Shown here piece by piece: positions 19,871 to 32,194 of a stretch of 64,000 nt of DNA (its first letter is position 1; each line of letters begins with the position of its first letter). The position numbers and the translations under genes were made by a program. Source of the stretch: Flaccisagitta enflata. Lineage: Eukaryota; Chaetognatha; Sagittoidea; Aphragmophora. Under the pieces are notes generated by a model, which made no database searches, was not told the DNA's origin, and saw only the letters and a list, made by a program, of their open reading frames with translations. The DNA lies in NCBI GenBank assembly GCA_965153355.1, contig OZ231128.1, positions 17,236,001 through 17,300,000 of the forward strand, in the 5' to 3' direction.

Positions 19871-20110
19871 GAAACAAGGCCGGATACACGGCTACCCTAG
19901 TCGCGTGCGGTTGGGCAGGAGCAGTGCTGGAGAAGGTCATTAGGGCATCTGGGCAGGAGCCGTATGCTCAAAAAGCTCAAAAAACGCCAAAAAAGGGGAC
20001 CAACCGACCGACCGACCGACCGACCGACCAACCGACCAACCGACCGAACGACCGACCGACTGACCGACCGACATAACGGGGTGTAGAGTCGCGTAGCACG
20101 CGACTAAAAA
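19871..20110 (-). mobile_element. Hairpin-ended element, intact AGTCGCGTGC subtype
   Basis: On the + strand: AACAAGGCCGGATACACGGC, inner word AGTCGCGTGC at 19899-19908, and TTGGGCAGGAGCAG. The (CCGA)n-type core is at 20002-20071. GGGGTGTAG, the hairpin AGTCGCGTAGCACGCGACT at 20087-20105 and AAAAA complete it. The hairpin's right arm plus loop (GCACGCGACT) is the exact reverse complement of the inner word. This is one of the best-preserved copies. No target-site duplication is seen. Confidence 0.88.
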
Positions 20111-21794
20111 GAGGCAGGAAAAAAAGGAAAGAATCAGCGTGAAGAAAAACGCCAAAAAAGAAAAAAACACGCGAAAAAAAAACCCTCTCAACTTTCACCA
20201 CATTGTACTTTCAGCCTTTGCCTCTCCCACCTCGTTTCCGTCCTACTCCCAATTCTTCTTTTTTTTTACTCCCAACAGAACGTTTTTTTTTTCCTTTTTA
20301 TTTTTGTTCCCCACCTTTTGTTCCTTTTTTTTCATTTTCCTGCTCCCATTTCTTGTAAGATCGATCAATCTGACACCTGACTCACTCTTGTGCCGATCCA
20401 CTTACATTCTTTTGTTTTATCTTTTTTTTACCTCTTTTTTCCCCTTCTTTTTTGTTCTATTTTTTTTTCTAATTTATTTTTTTTTGTCGTTGAATCCTGC
20501 TCTCTTTTATTCTTGAGTTTTTGGTCAGCAAAACCAGCGAATTTCTGTCTTTCAGAAGGAATGCATCGTTTTATGACCTAGCATATTTACCAAGTCAAAA
20601 TCTAATCACAGAAAATGAGTTTGACGAATTATTCTAAAATATTGTCACTGATTAAAAAGCAAGAGGCGAATTGGCGAATTTAGGCCGGTTTCTTAACAAT
20701 GTTACCCTCGGGTGATTTGTTGCATTTTGGTAACGAAGGTAATACACATTAGCCCTTAACTATTTTGGTAAGGAGTTTTCTTTTGGGTTAGAGTGAGAGG
20801 GAGTGTTATTCAGATTCTGTTTTATGGAAAACTAGGAGTGATGCGCGTAGTAACAAGTCAGTGAGGGCTCACAAGGCCCTCTTCCATTTATTTTAGTTTA
20901 GGTATAGTGAGGGATGTTGTTCCACCTATCATACTTGCTACAAACAAGCATGGGGCCCGTACTAAGTCTTCCCCTGCCCCTCATAATTCGTAGCTGTATC
21001 GTCTGATATGGCTCACCTTAACTTTTGTTGACGATTTGGAAACAGGTTACATTTACTCCTCAGATCATAAAACTGCCTTGGGCGGGCGAAGATTTTTAAT
21101 TTTTTCCACTCTTTTATTTACTTTCTATTTTTCAATTTCTAATTTTCTCAGTCATGTAATCTTGTTATTTTTTAAACTTGCAATATGCGTAAAGTAATAG
21201 CACATTTTTGGACATTGTCCAATAGACAGTCAGCAGGAGCTTCCTTTCGCAGTATTTAGTTTTTCTAAAAGAAACCCGCCTCCGCAGAAAGATATCTCGA
21301 AAGCTGCAGCTCTAATCTACAAGCCTAATCGGGTATTCGTCTACCTTGTATACATCGAAAATCGTATTCTGATCCTTGTTGGATTCGTCGGAATGGAAAT
21401 AAGAAGTCTGTACCACAATTCCGTCATTACGAAACTCGAGATGTGGAGGCAACAGTTAATACCCCCAGATTACCGACGATTGGAAACGTTTCCAGTCTAA
21501 AAATCACTCTCTCTTTCGTTTTCATTCTTCCCCGCCTTTTTCTACCTTTATAACCCGTGGCCACAAATGGCCGATGTCTCTCTGGACTGTCCTCTTATAA
21601 GTGAAGATGAACTCTTTTTTCTTGTTCCAGTGCTGGCAATTAGTTTGAGGAAGAAAAGTTAGAAAAGATCTTAAACTTGGGATTCTAAATTACATTCGGG
21701 TTTTTGTAAAGGGGAAATATTGTGCTTCATGATTCTTTACATGGGTCGTAACTTGAGAGTCAGAAAGGTTGTTCAACAGCAGTCTTTGAACTGA
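20111..21794. other. No feature recognised
   Basis: T-rich (20240-20500), then apparently single-copy sequence. I see no exon with credible splice sites, no TIR pair and no tandem repeat. Confidence 0.5.
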
Positions 21795-22835
21795 TACAGT
21801 ACCGGAATCAAAGAACTGGTGATAAGGAGGGAAGCCATATCTCTCCAATTACAAGGATATGAGATCTGAAATTTTTCTGTGGTGTGCACCTATAGTACCC
21901 CCACCCCCCGTAAGGGTTTGGAGCTGTTCCGGGCATTTTTTGTTTTTGGTTGTCAAAAATTTTTTATTTCTTAGAATCACCATTTTAGGCCAAAAAATTC
22001 GTTTCAAAATTTTATTTTTATGTTACATGTAGTCAATACCCAGAGCTACAAATTTCATTTTTTGAAAAATATTTTTGGCCAATTTTTAAGGGAATGGCAC
22101 TTAAAAAACCAAAATTTCAAAAAAATGAAAAATTGCTATATTTTCTAAAATAATTGGCTTAGCATAATAATTTTTGGCATGGAAGTAGTCCTGAGAACTC
22201 TTCATGTGTATGCAAAATTTCAACTCCCATATTTGAATTTTAAAGGAGTTATGAGATTTTGAAATTTTGATAATTTTTGGTAAAAAACATTTTTTCTTAT
22301 AAAATTTTTTTTTGTTAACCATTTTTCATGAAATTTCATAGACAAACAAAGTAATTGATATTTTTTGGCTTCCAAAAAAAATTTGGGCACTGCCACCCCT
22401 TAAAAAAATTTTTTTTTCTCAAAAATTGCTAAAATTGGCTATTTTTCTAGGTTGAATAAAAACTGTTCCTGTTATCCGATCAACTTAATTTTTGGAGGGA
22501 TTATCAACCTACATCTGCAGTAACTATGTTTCAAATTTCAAGTAAATTGGATAATTCGTTCTGGAGATATTCAAGTTCAAAGTGGAAAGGGCGAGCTAAA
22601 ATCACTGTTTCTGTGGTATTTTAATTATAAGTCTTTATTGAAGGTTAGCTACAAGTGTCTCAAAAAGGTAATGTTTAATCGTTATGTTGCAAAAATTGTT
22701 GCAAATAGATGTGGAATATGTCCCTGCAGCATAACCAACCAAAATTTATGGATTTCACAGTCTCAAAAAAATAGGCACCAAAAAAACTGCAAAAAATGCC
22801 TTTTTTGGCATTTGTTATCACATTTTTGGGGTGTA

Positions 22836-23480
22836 ACGACATCCCCATCCCCAAATTTTTTGTGGCATAGTAGTCCATGATAGGACAGATGTCCCCCTAA
22901 AAATTTGTTCAATTCTGTCATGCTTTAAGCACAAAAATTTTAGTTTAAAATGGCAAAAAATGTGATTTTTTTAATTTTTTAAGCTGTTTTTGGGGTGTAA
23001 TGCATATTAAACGACATCCCCATCCCCAAATTTTTTGTGGCATAGTAGTCCATGATATGACAGATGTCCCCCAAAAAATTTATTCATTTCCGTCACGCTT
23101 TAAGCATAAAAATTTTGGTTTAAAATGGCAAAAAATGCAATTTTTTGAATTTTTTAAGCTGTTTTTGGGGTGTAATGCATATTAAACGACATCCCCATCT
23201 CCAAACTTTTTGTGGCATAGTAGTCCATGATAGGACAGATGTCCCCCAAAAAATTTATTCATTTCCGTCATGCTTTAAGCACAAAAATTTTGGTTTAGAA
23301 TGGCAAAAAATGCAATTTTTTTAATTATTTTAGCTGTTTTTGGGGTGTAATGCATATTAAACGACATCCCCATCCCCAAACTTTTTGTGGCATAGTAGTC
23401 CATGATAGGACAGATGTCCCCCAAAAAACTTAGTCATTGCCGTCACGCTTTAAGCACAAAAATTTTGGTTTAAAATGGCA
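22836..23480. repeat. 175-bp tandem repeat, left arm
   Basis: The landmark ACGACATCCCCATC recurs at 22836, 23011, 23186 and 23361, exactly 175 bp apart each time. Each unit contains GTGGCATAGTAGTCCATGAT, GACAGATGTCCCCC, CGTCA(C/T)GCTTTAAGCA and GTTTAAAATGGCAAAAAAT. The first unit lacks the TGCATATTAA segment. The same units are mirrored in the right arm. Confidence 0.92.
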
Positions 23481-23499
23481 AAAAATTCAAAAATCACAT

Positions 23500-24150
23500 T
23501 TTTTGCCATTTTAAACCAAAATTTTTGTACTTAAAGCGTGACGTAAATGAATAAATCTTTTGAGGGACATCTGTCTTATCAAGGACTACTATGCCACAAA
23601 AAGTTTGGAGATGGGAATGTCGTTTAATATGCATTACACCCCAAAAACAGCTTTAAAAATTCAAAAATTGCATTTTTTGCCATTTTAAACCAAAATTTTT
23701 ATGCTTAAAGCGTGACGGAAATGAATAAATTTTTTGGGGGACATCTGTCCTATCATGGACTACTATGCCACAAAAAGTTTGGAGATGGGGATGTCTTTTA
23801 ATATGCATTACACCCCAAAAACAGCTTAAAAAATTCAAAAATTGCATTTTTTGCCATTTTAAACCAAAATTTTTATGCTTAAAGCGTGACGGAAATGAAT
23901 AAATTTTTTTGGGGACATCTGTCATATCATGGACTACTATGTCACAAAAAATTTGGGGATGGGGATCTCGTTTGATATGCATTACACCCCAAAAACAGCT
24001 TAAAAAATTAAAAAATCACATTTTTTGCCATTTAAAACTAAAATTTTTGTGCTTAAAGCGTGACAGAATTGAATAAATTTTTGGGGGGACATCTGTCCTA
24101 TCATGGACTACTGTGCCACAAAAAATTTGGGGATGGGGATGTCGTTACAC
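23500..24150. repeat. 175-bp tandem repeat, right arm (inverted)
   Basis: Four inverted copies of the left-arm unit are found, with the mirrored landmark near 23617, 23791, 23966 and 24141. Arm-to-arm differences are few point changes and small indels. Confidence 0.92.
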
Positions 24151-25151
24151 CCCAAAAATGTGCAAAAAATGCCAAAAAAGGCATTTTTGTTTTTGGTGCC
24201 TATTTTTTTGAGACTGTGAAATCCAAAAATTTTGGTTGGTTATGCTGCAGGGACATATTCCACACCTATTTGCAACAATTTTTGCAACATGTCGATTAAA
24301 CATTACCTTTTTGAGACACTTGTAGCTAACCTTCAATAAAGACTTATAATTAAGATACCACAGAAACAGTGATTTTAGCTCGCCCTTTCCACTTTGAACT
24401 TTAATATCTCCGGAACGAATTATCCAATTTACTTGAAATTTGAAACATAGTTACTGCAGATGTAGGTTGATAATCCCTCCAAAAATTAAGTTGATCGGAT
24501 AACAGGAACAGTTTTTATTCAACCTAGAAAAATAGCCAATTTTAGCAATTTTTGAGAAAAAAAAATTTTTTTAAGGGGTGGCAGTGCCCAAATTTTTTTT
24601 GGAAGCCAAAAAATATCAATTACTTTGTTTGTCTATGAAATTTCATGAAAAATGGTTTACAAAAAAAAAATTTATAAGAAAAAATGTTTTTTACCAAAAA
24701 TTATCAAAATTTCAAAATCTCATAACTCCTTTAAAATTCAAATATGGGAGTTGAAATTTTGCATACACATGAAGAGTTCTCAGGACTACTTCCATGCCAA
24801 AAATTATTATGCTAAGCCAATTATTTTAGAAAATATAGCGATTTTTCATTTTTTTGAAATTTTGGTTTTTTAAGTGCCATTCCCTTAAAAATTGGCCAAA
24901 AATATTTTTCAAAAAATGAAATTTGTAGCTCTGGGTATTGACTACATGTAACATAAAAATAAAATTTTGAAACGAATTTTTTGGCCTACAATAGTGATTT
25001 TAAGAAATAAAAAATTTTTGACAACCAAAAACAAAAAATGCCTGGAACAGCTCCAAACCCTTACGGGGGGTGGGGGTACAATAGGTGCACACCACAGAAA
25101 AATTTCAGATCTCATATCCTTGTAATTGGAGAGATATGGCTTCCCTCCTTA

Positions 25152-25469
25152 TCACCAGTTCTTTGATTCTGGTACTGTATCGGAAGAGGGTAATTTCTTT
25201 TTGCTTGACACTTGACTATTAGCTTTGAAACTTGATTCACTTTTGCCGCTAAACGCATGTCGTATGACTGCAACATATTTTGAAAACACCAGGGCCAGGG
25301 TGCTTCTGACATCACCTGGTTCTCTACCAACACCACCTTCTCCGATTTCGACTTCGTTGTGGTCGTCGGCGGCGGTTGAGGCGGCGGCGGCGGTGGCGGT
25401 GGTGGCGGTGACGGCGGCGGCGGAGGCGGCGGCGGCGGTGACGAAGGTGCTGTGATCCATTCCATTCAT
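25152..25469 (-). other. GGC-array open frames, doubtful exon
   Basis: A GGC/GGT trinucleotide tract at 25362-25442 sits in two overlapping minus-strand frames. One reads poly-Pro (from an ATG near 25463), the other Ala/Thr-rich. Both continue into the end of the giant palindrome, so any protein would be chimeric. A possible donor (CAG|GTGATG on the minus strand) lies near 25315. GC-rich coding-like sequence in AT-rich surroundings is the only support; I cannot show it is a gene. Confidence 0.2.
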
Positions 25470-25795
25470 TTCCTAATGAATTATTGATCCCTCCAAATCT
25501 TTGTCGAGAGAAATCGAAGGTTGCAAAAAAAAAAAAAAAAAGAAAAAAAAAAAGAAAAAAAAAGGAAATTCCATCACCATCACAATCACCCTCTGCTCTT
25601 CCTCCTCATCTTCCTCCTCCTATATCTCTTCCCGCTATGCTTCATCTTCATTTCCCTCCTTCTTCTCTTCCTCCCCTTCCTCAGTCCTCACCATCTTCCT
25701 CATGCTCTTCTTCCTCTCTCTCTATATCACCGTGACGCCCAAAAGGATTTGCGCCTTACTAGATCCAGTCAGTCTAAATGTCCCAGTTTACAATT

Positions 25796-26032
<237 letters not shown>

Positions 26033-26260
26033 TCATCTTCATCCTTTTGTGAGGAATATGAATAGTAAAGGCCAAAAAAAAAAAAAAGAAAAAAAACTCT
26101 TCTAGCTTAATTGACGTTTTATTGCACAGTGCATACACAATTGCAAAGATAACGATGAATGTCAAAATTTCCAATCGATCGCGCCAAATGCACTGACTGA
26201 TATCCATTTCAGGTGTGACATCTAAGAAAGAATGACTCTTTATCCCTTAACGAGTTTATA

Positions 26261-27039
26261 CAGTATGATTGTTTTCGTTTGTAACATTTCATGACGACAT
26301 AACTTTTAAAGTTGTAGAGATAATCATATTCTGAAAAAAGATAGTGAAAGATATTGAAAATACATTTTATAATATTAAAATCCCAAAACTTTTTAACAAA
26401 ATTTGGATCCAGATTTCTTACTATTTGTTATAAGTCATATTTGGCTAAAATGAACTGTTTTTCATATTTTGAGATAAACTGTTTTTCTTTGCATCACTCT
26501 TATTTCTAAACGATTTGACCTACAAATACCAGGTTGGTCTCATATGAAAGATAATTTGAAGTAGTTTTAGAAAATAAAAAGAAAGAAACCTGTTTGGAAA
26601 CACATATCATACAAAACATGAAAGAAATGAGATCATTTTTAAAAATTTAACAAAAGTATGTGCCTATAGTTAATAAATTGTATTCAAAACATCAAATCAG
26701 TGCTTATTCATCAGAAAACCTTAAAACTAGATCAAATTATCTTTCATTTGAGACCAATCTGGCATCTGTAGCTCAAACCGTTTAGAAATGAGAATAATTT
26801 AAAGGTAAACAGTCCATCTGTTAAATTTTCTCAAATTTTTCAATTTTACAAGTTGTCAAGTTGGTCCTGTAGTTCATTTTTTTCACGAGAGAATCAGATT
26901 TTTCTAAATAGATCCTTTGATCGATATGTTATAAAATGTATTTTCATAGTCTTTTAAGAACTTTTTCAGAATTCAATTATTTCAATTACTTTAAGAATTA
27001 TGTCGTCATGAAATGTTACAAACGAAAACAATCATACTG
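26261..27039. mobile_element. TA-flanked MITE with CAGTATGATT ends
   Basis: A 779-bp element with TA on both sides (26259-26260, 27040-27041). The terminal inverted repeats begin CAGTATGATTGTTTTCGTTT and stay perfect past CATTTCATGACGACATAA, roughly 45 bp. Inner inverted segments include ATTTGAGACCAATCTGGCAT against GGTTGGTCTCATATGAAAGA. The same inner block recurs in the 60221-60383 foldback, and a related left end is at 62755. No coding frame is seen. Confidence 0.88.
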
Positions 27040-27041
27040 TA

Positions 27042-28112
27042 AATTTCGCCTCTGTGAATTTCGACTGATCATTTCCGTCATAGTGACATTAGAGAGGAGA
27101 CGATGCCGAAAGCTATTCCGTTGCGAACTCTTTCAGACTCTGGGTCAGTCGAATAAGCCAGTTTTCTTTTAAATGAGGCTAGATTTGCGTCGAAACGCCT
27201 ACAGGGCAAGGCTGATGCGTGATTAAACTGACTTTGAGGCCAAAACCTCTTTAATTTGGCCCTTCGGATACATGAAAAGAAAGTCTAAATCAAAGAAAAA
27301 AATCACTACCATTCGAGTTTGACGATGAGTAGGTCCATTCCTACAATGTAGATTACATGATTTGATTTTTAATTACTGGGTCACTCGTTTTGTTCGGGGT
27401 TTCAATTTTTTTGCAGTATATTGTGCAGCTTAACATGTTGTATGCTTCTCTTTCAATTTCAGAATGTTGAGCTGCGGTGGAACTAAGCAGAATTGAGCGA
27501 AACTATGCGGAATTAAGCGAAACTAAGTGGAGTTGAGCGAAAATAAGCAAGACTAAGCAAATGAAAAGCAGCAACGTTTAAAATCCAGATTAAGCAGCAC
27601 TGAACAGAATACGTTTCCGCCGTTTATTTTGTGACGAGGGCGATTAAAAACACCAAATTGTCCGATCATATCGTCATCTCTTACGCATGAACAAAATACA
27701 ATGTCGATGAAAGGATGAACGAATGTGTGAAAATGAAATGAATGGATCAAATCAACGCGTGAATGAATAAATAATGAGAATGAATGAATATAAGAGGAAC
27801 GAAAAGGAAGAATGAATGAATCTTTTGACTCACACGGAAAATTTTGTATGATCTTTTGATTCGGTTCGGTCATTTGATTCTCTAAATCGGAGATTGTTTC
27901 CTGTCCCCGCCCCCTTCCAACATTTCTTCTCGGTCTCTGCTTCTCGCTCTCCGCATTTCCTCCTTCCCTTTTTTTCTAGATTGCTTCCTTCTTTTCTTTC
28001 TTTCTTCCGTGAGTTTCCGAAGTGAAGGAAATATAGGACGTGGCCACGTGACCGCGTATCAATCATAAAATGGACACATTTAAAATGGAATGTTCCTCAC
28101 TGAAAAGTACAT
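27042..28112. other. Single-copy-like sequence with decamer repeats
   Basis: 27470-27560 holds about seven imperfect 10-bp units of the form AACTAAGCGG/AATTGAGCGA, preceded by an acceptor-like CTCTTTCAATTTCAG. 27700-27830 contains repeated GAATGAATGA. No supported gene. Confidence 0.45.
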
Positions 28113-28114
28113 TA

Positions 28115-28709
28115 ACACCTGTCCCACAATTATTGTCAAGGAAGTAGTACAACAGTATATACATCATTACTGGTATCGAGAAACAATATAAATCCCTAGA
28201 ATTGGATATTAGTTATGTTTCTTCTGATATATTTTATATAAATTTTCATACTTTGCCCGATTTTAGTTGCTTATTTATAACTTTATCACAACTTGACCAC
28301 TAACTAACAACATCAAAGTCTCAATTTTTTCATGACTTTGTTTTGAATTTTGAAAACTTTCATTTTTAAGAATTCAATCAAAATCCATGAGCAAATTCAA
28401 AAACTTTTCATAAGCTTTTTAGTCGTGAAATCCGCATCTGATTATCTATCTTTATATAGATTTGGTAGACATTTGAAGTTGATGAGGTTTTCCTGGTAAT
28501 TTTGCAGTGATTTCCGTGGGGAATGGTTGTACTGTTTTTTATCTTTTTCGATTCAGCATGAAGCAATTTAGGCAAAATTCATGAGCAAAATGAAGGTTTT
28601 TTAAAGCTCTAAGTCAGGGTAAGTGATGCAGAAAATTGCACATAGTTAATTATCTCCGTTTAGATTTGACAGTTGTTTGATCTTTTGACAATAATTGTGG
28701 GACAGGTGT
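28115..28709. mobile_element. TA-flanked TIR element (ACACCTGTCCC)
   Basis: A 595-bp element with TA on both sides (28113-28114, 28710-28711). The 23-25 bp terminal inverted repeats are perfect: ACACCTGTCCCACAATTATT at the left and its mirror at the right. The interior is AT-rich and only weakly symmetrical, with no transposase frame. It differs in sequence from the CAGTA families. Confidence 0.82.
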
Positions 28710-28844
28710 TAGAGAGATGTTTGATTGTGTATATAAAATGGTCATCATGTTCGATGTTCATTATCAAAATTTGCAATTAACTTGATAAACAGACAAGATG
28801 AATCTTCGCCCGAAAATGGGTGTGTGTTTGTGTGTGTGTTCGAG

Positions 28845-28985
<141 letters not shown>

Positions 28986-29254
28986 ATTTGTGCTAGAATG
29001 TTTCAACATGTAAAATGAAGCGTAAGTTCCTTTGATTGTGTATCTGAGGCATTTGTATAAAACAATCATCCAACAAAAGATGAGGAATAAACGCCGAAAC
29101 TCAACATTATCTTTTCCCTCCCTCTTCCATAAACGCCCTTCACTCGATAACACGTCTGGCTCCATTTCATCCTTTTTCAATCTGACTCAATGTATCATCT
29201 TTGGGGAAAAGAATCCAGGGGTGTATATAATTGAGTGGCATTAGTTTCTTTTGC

Positions 29255-29531
29255 CTTTGATTTTCTTCCCCACGACGCGACGCGTTGCGTTTCAAAATCT
29301 ACAATTTTCTTCCCCATAAAGCAATGAAACAGTGTAGCTAAGGTTAAAATAGTGTTAAATTGTGTTTTATCAATCATTTTATGATTTGGTACCGTCAAAA
29401 GTTATATTTTCCCCAAATTTTCTTTTTTTTTCTCTTATTTCCCCCTTTTACTTCCTTCCCCATCTCCAAACCCTTTGGTTTTTCCTCCCCCCACAGGGGG
29501 GAGGGGGAAACTCAGTTATATACAGGCCTGA
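29255..29531 (+). repeat. Interspersed repeat, copy 2 of a pair
   Basis: This is the second copy of the repeat at 3291-3568, in the same orientation and with the same C-run/G-run hairpin (CCCCCC-ACA-GGGGGG) and AATATACAGGCCTG-type end. It carries one extra segment (CAATCATTTTATGAT) relative to copy 1. Confidence 0.7.
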
Positions 29532-30003
29532 AAAAAAATCGATCATCCTAAAACACTTTGGTGGAGCACTGCTTCTAAATGAGTAAAGCTATGACAACCA
29601 GATGGGTCTCACTTTAGGAGCTGTTTATATTCCTTCAAATATGACCAAGCTGGGATCTGGGATCCACCAAAGTTTTCCGAGATGAACGATTTTCATTTTT
29701 AAGATGGTACCATTCTTGGAAAAAAATATAAAAAGAGATAGCTAAAGACAGAAAAAAAAATCCTCAGTTCGTGGTTTTTCAAAGAACTCCGAGATTATGT
29801 TTTTAGAAGCGCCTACTTTCCTGTACAGGAAAACCAGAGAAAGACAGAGAACAAAATCAAATAGAAATATATAGAATATTTCAAACAAGAAAAAGAGGGA
29901 TGAAAATGAAAATGCAAACATCCCAGACACAAACGATAAGGGAACAACTTTCTGAAACATGAGTAAATATTTTTCCAAGGCATAATAAGTTGGAATGGGA
30001 GAG

Positions 30004-30260
<257 letters not shown>

Positions 30261-30510
30261 AAAACTTTTCTCTCTTTGAGGTTGAACAAACCGAAGAAAG
30301 AAAGAAAGAGATTCAGAGAGAAACAGAGTTAGACACACTGCTGAGAGTCGATGATTGGAAGTGATGCATTCGAGATGTCGTCTGAAGGCGCCTCCTGGCT
30401 CTTGCATGTTGGTTTACTTTAAACTAGCTAAGGTTTGAGAAAGACAAATTCTGTCCTCGATGTTTTATGGTTTAAAAGCATCCTCGAATAATAATCAATT
30501 TTGTTACTTA

Positions 30511-30775
30511 GGGCGCATTTCTAGTCAGAGACATTCGCGTTTTTGACGGACCACTTGGTCGCTCGCTACGTTCGTTTGCTCGCACCGCTCACTCCGCCTA
30601 CTTGCTCTGCAGTGCTCTGCTCCGCAGTGCTCCGCTTTGTTATGCTCGCTTCACTCGCTCCATTTATGGGCTCGCTCACTACCTCGTGGGACAATTGAAT
30701 TTATGTGTTCATGCTGTATTTAAACGCGTTCAATGAGAACAAACGCGTTTTTTTGTTGTAACGAGAAACACGCCC
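30511..30775 (-). mobile_element. GAGCG-rich TIR element, copy 2
   Basis: This copy is inverted relative to 11578-11844. The ends are GGGCGCATTTCTAGTC and, inward from the right, GGGCGTGTTTCTCG. TA stands on both sides, but the flanks beyond show no 8-bp duplication. The central CTCGCT/CCGCT run is the complement of the GAGCG run. The two copies have diverged mainly by transitions in CG sites. Confidence 0.65.
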
Positions 30776-30970
30776 TAACTTCAGTGGTTTCAATCACCTA
30801 GCTTGTGCCAGTCTGCCAGACGTCCGTTGGCTCTCATTTATGGTGAATTGACGTGCACAAGGAAAAGAATAAAGAGTGCACTGACCTCAGAAACAAGCCT
30901 GACCGGGTATTTACGCATCCTCTTCAAAGAAAGGGGGGACCGACACTCACTCTCATTGGAGTGTGGGGAT

Positions 30971-31309
30971 TAGGGTGACTGAAAGTATAGTCAAATCCGA
31001 ATTTGGTGTTCCTCGCGGGAGAAATGTGTCCATTTCCACCACAGATGATGACTCTAAAATCTGGTGATGATCAGACAAAATATACTCATAACCGCCACCC
31101 AACCCCTTTTCCCATTATAAAACATAGGGCTGGAATAAAACCAGAATCCTTCCTATGTATTTTCTATGGGATATAATGAGAGTGGCGGTCATGAATAAAC
31201 TTTATCTGATCATCACCTGATTTCAGGGTCATCATCTCCGATGGAAAAGGTCACGTTTCTCCCGCTAGGGAGATGAAATTTGAATTTGACCATACTTTTG
31301 GTCACCCTA
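30971..31309. mobile_element. hAT-like MITE with GTGGGGAT duplication
   Basis: The ends are TAGGGTGACTGAAAGTATAG and, inward from the right, TAGGGTGACCAAAAGTATGG. It is flanked by identical 8-bp repeats GTGGGGAT at 30963-30970 and 31310-31317. The arms remain inverted copies well into the element (GATGATCAGA / TCTGATCATCA). At 339 bp it is non-autonomous. The terminal TAGGG resembles the 12437 and 41093 elements. Confidence 0.9.
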
Positions 31310-31850
31310 GTGGGGATACTCTATGCAACAATTCGGGAAACGCTCATTAGGATAATGCAGTCAGTACTTTTTTGCCTCTTCCGATTACATTGAAATTTTG
31401 GGGACACTTTTCAAATATGCAACTTGTTTTTCTGTCACATTTGTAAGTGATACCATCTACACGTTAGTTATTTCCGCATAAAAATGAATCTTGTTATCTT
31501 TGATGAATGGCCGTGAAAATAACTACTTATTTGTTCAACTGACTATTACTTATTTTAGGCGTGTACTCTCAAAGCATCTGAAGTTTTGAGAAAAGAACAA
31601 AATAGGACAATGACTTTGAATGGCGGGGGAGCCATTAGTATTACGCCTCGTGATTATGGGATTGCGGACCTGACGGGGTTGCAGTAAGAACAGTAAGGAT
31701 CAACCAATCATTGATGAATACTTTACACATTGTTTTTTTCTATTGTAGATGATGCAGTTGCTAAAATGGGTAGGTACGGGTAAGGCCGTTGGGGTGGGGG
31801 TGGGATCAGTAAGGGAGGCGGTGTGCATATCCTTCATTGTTTGTCAAAAC
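31310..31850. other. No feature recognised
   Basis: Single-copy-like sequence. No credible exon or repeat seen. Confidence 0.5.
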
Positions 31851-31851
31851 A

Positions 31852-32037
31852 AGGCCGGATACACGGCTAACCCAGTCGCGTGCGGGTGGGCAGGGGTTGT
31901 ATTCGAGGTCACTTGATCATTTGGGCAGGAGCAGGGAGGCCAAAGACCGCAAAAAAAGTAAAGTGTGACGGACGGACGGACCGACGGACGGACCGACAAA
32001 GCAGGGTGTAGAGTCGCGTAGCACGCGACTAAAAAGA
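31852..32037 (-). mobile_element. Hairpin-ended element, short GGAC core
   Basis: On the + strand: AACAAGGCCGGATACACGGC, inner word AGTCGCGTGC at 31874-31883, and GGGTGGGCAGGGG. GGTCACTTGATCATTTGGGC and GCCAAAGACCGCAAAAAAAG follow. A short GGACGGACGGACCGAC core leads to GGGTGTAG, the hairpin AGTCGCGTAGCACGCGACT at 32012-32030 and AAAAA. This is a near-intact shell with a minimal array. Confidence 0.88.
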
Positions 32038-32194
32038 AAACATTAAAGATACTTTACTAGTTATCCAAGGGCTAATTTGAAGCCTGGGTAGGCTTATTTG
32101 AGGGCTTGGAGGGCATGACTAGTCATCCAAGGATCGCACATGGCCAGGGATACCCGATGTCCTGCTGGGAGTGATCAAGTGAAGTTGCGGAGTG

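Larger units (their letters stand above)
21797..25177. mobile_element. Giant 3.4-kb palindromic TIR element
   Basis: The two halves are inverted copies over nearly the whole 3381 bp. The arms run 21797 to about 23492 and about 23493 to 25177. Each end begins CAGTACC(G/A)GAATCAAAGAA, with TA on both sides (21795-21796, 25178-25179). That termini type matches the 9538-10064 and 26261-27039 elements and Tc1/mariner-like insertion. Each arm carries four tandem copies of a 175-bp unit next to the centre. The outer portions are AT-rich, and the short frames found are mirrored on the two strands, so none looks like a transposase. The element is non-autonomous and could fold into an enormous hairpin. 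Confidence 0.88.

Noticed and set aside
22101-24873. Mirrored short open frames in the giant palindrome
   Set aside because: The same frames appear on opposite strands because the arms are inverted copies; low complexity and Lys/Phe bias reflect AT-rich sequence, and no transposase motif is visible.
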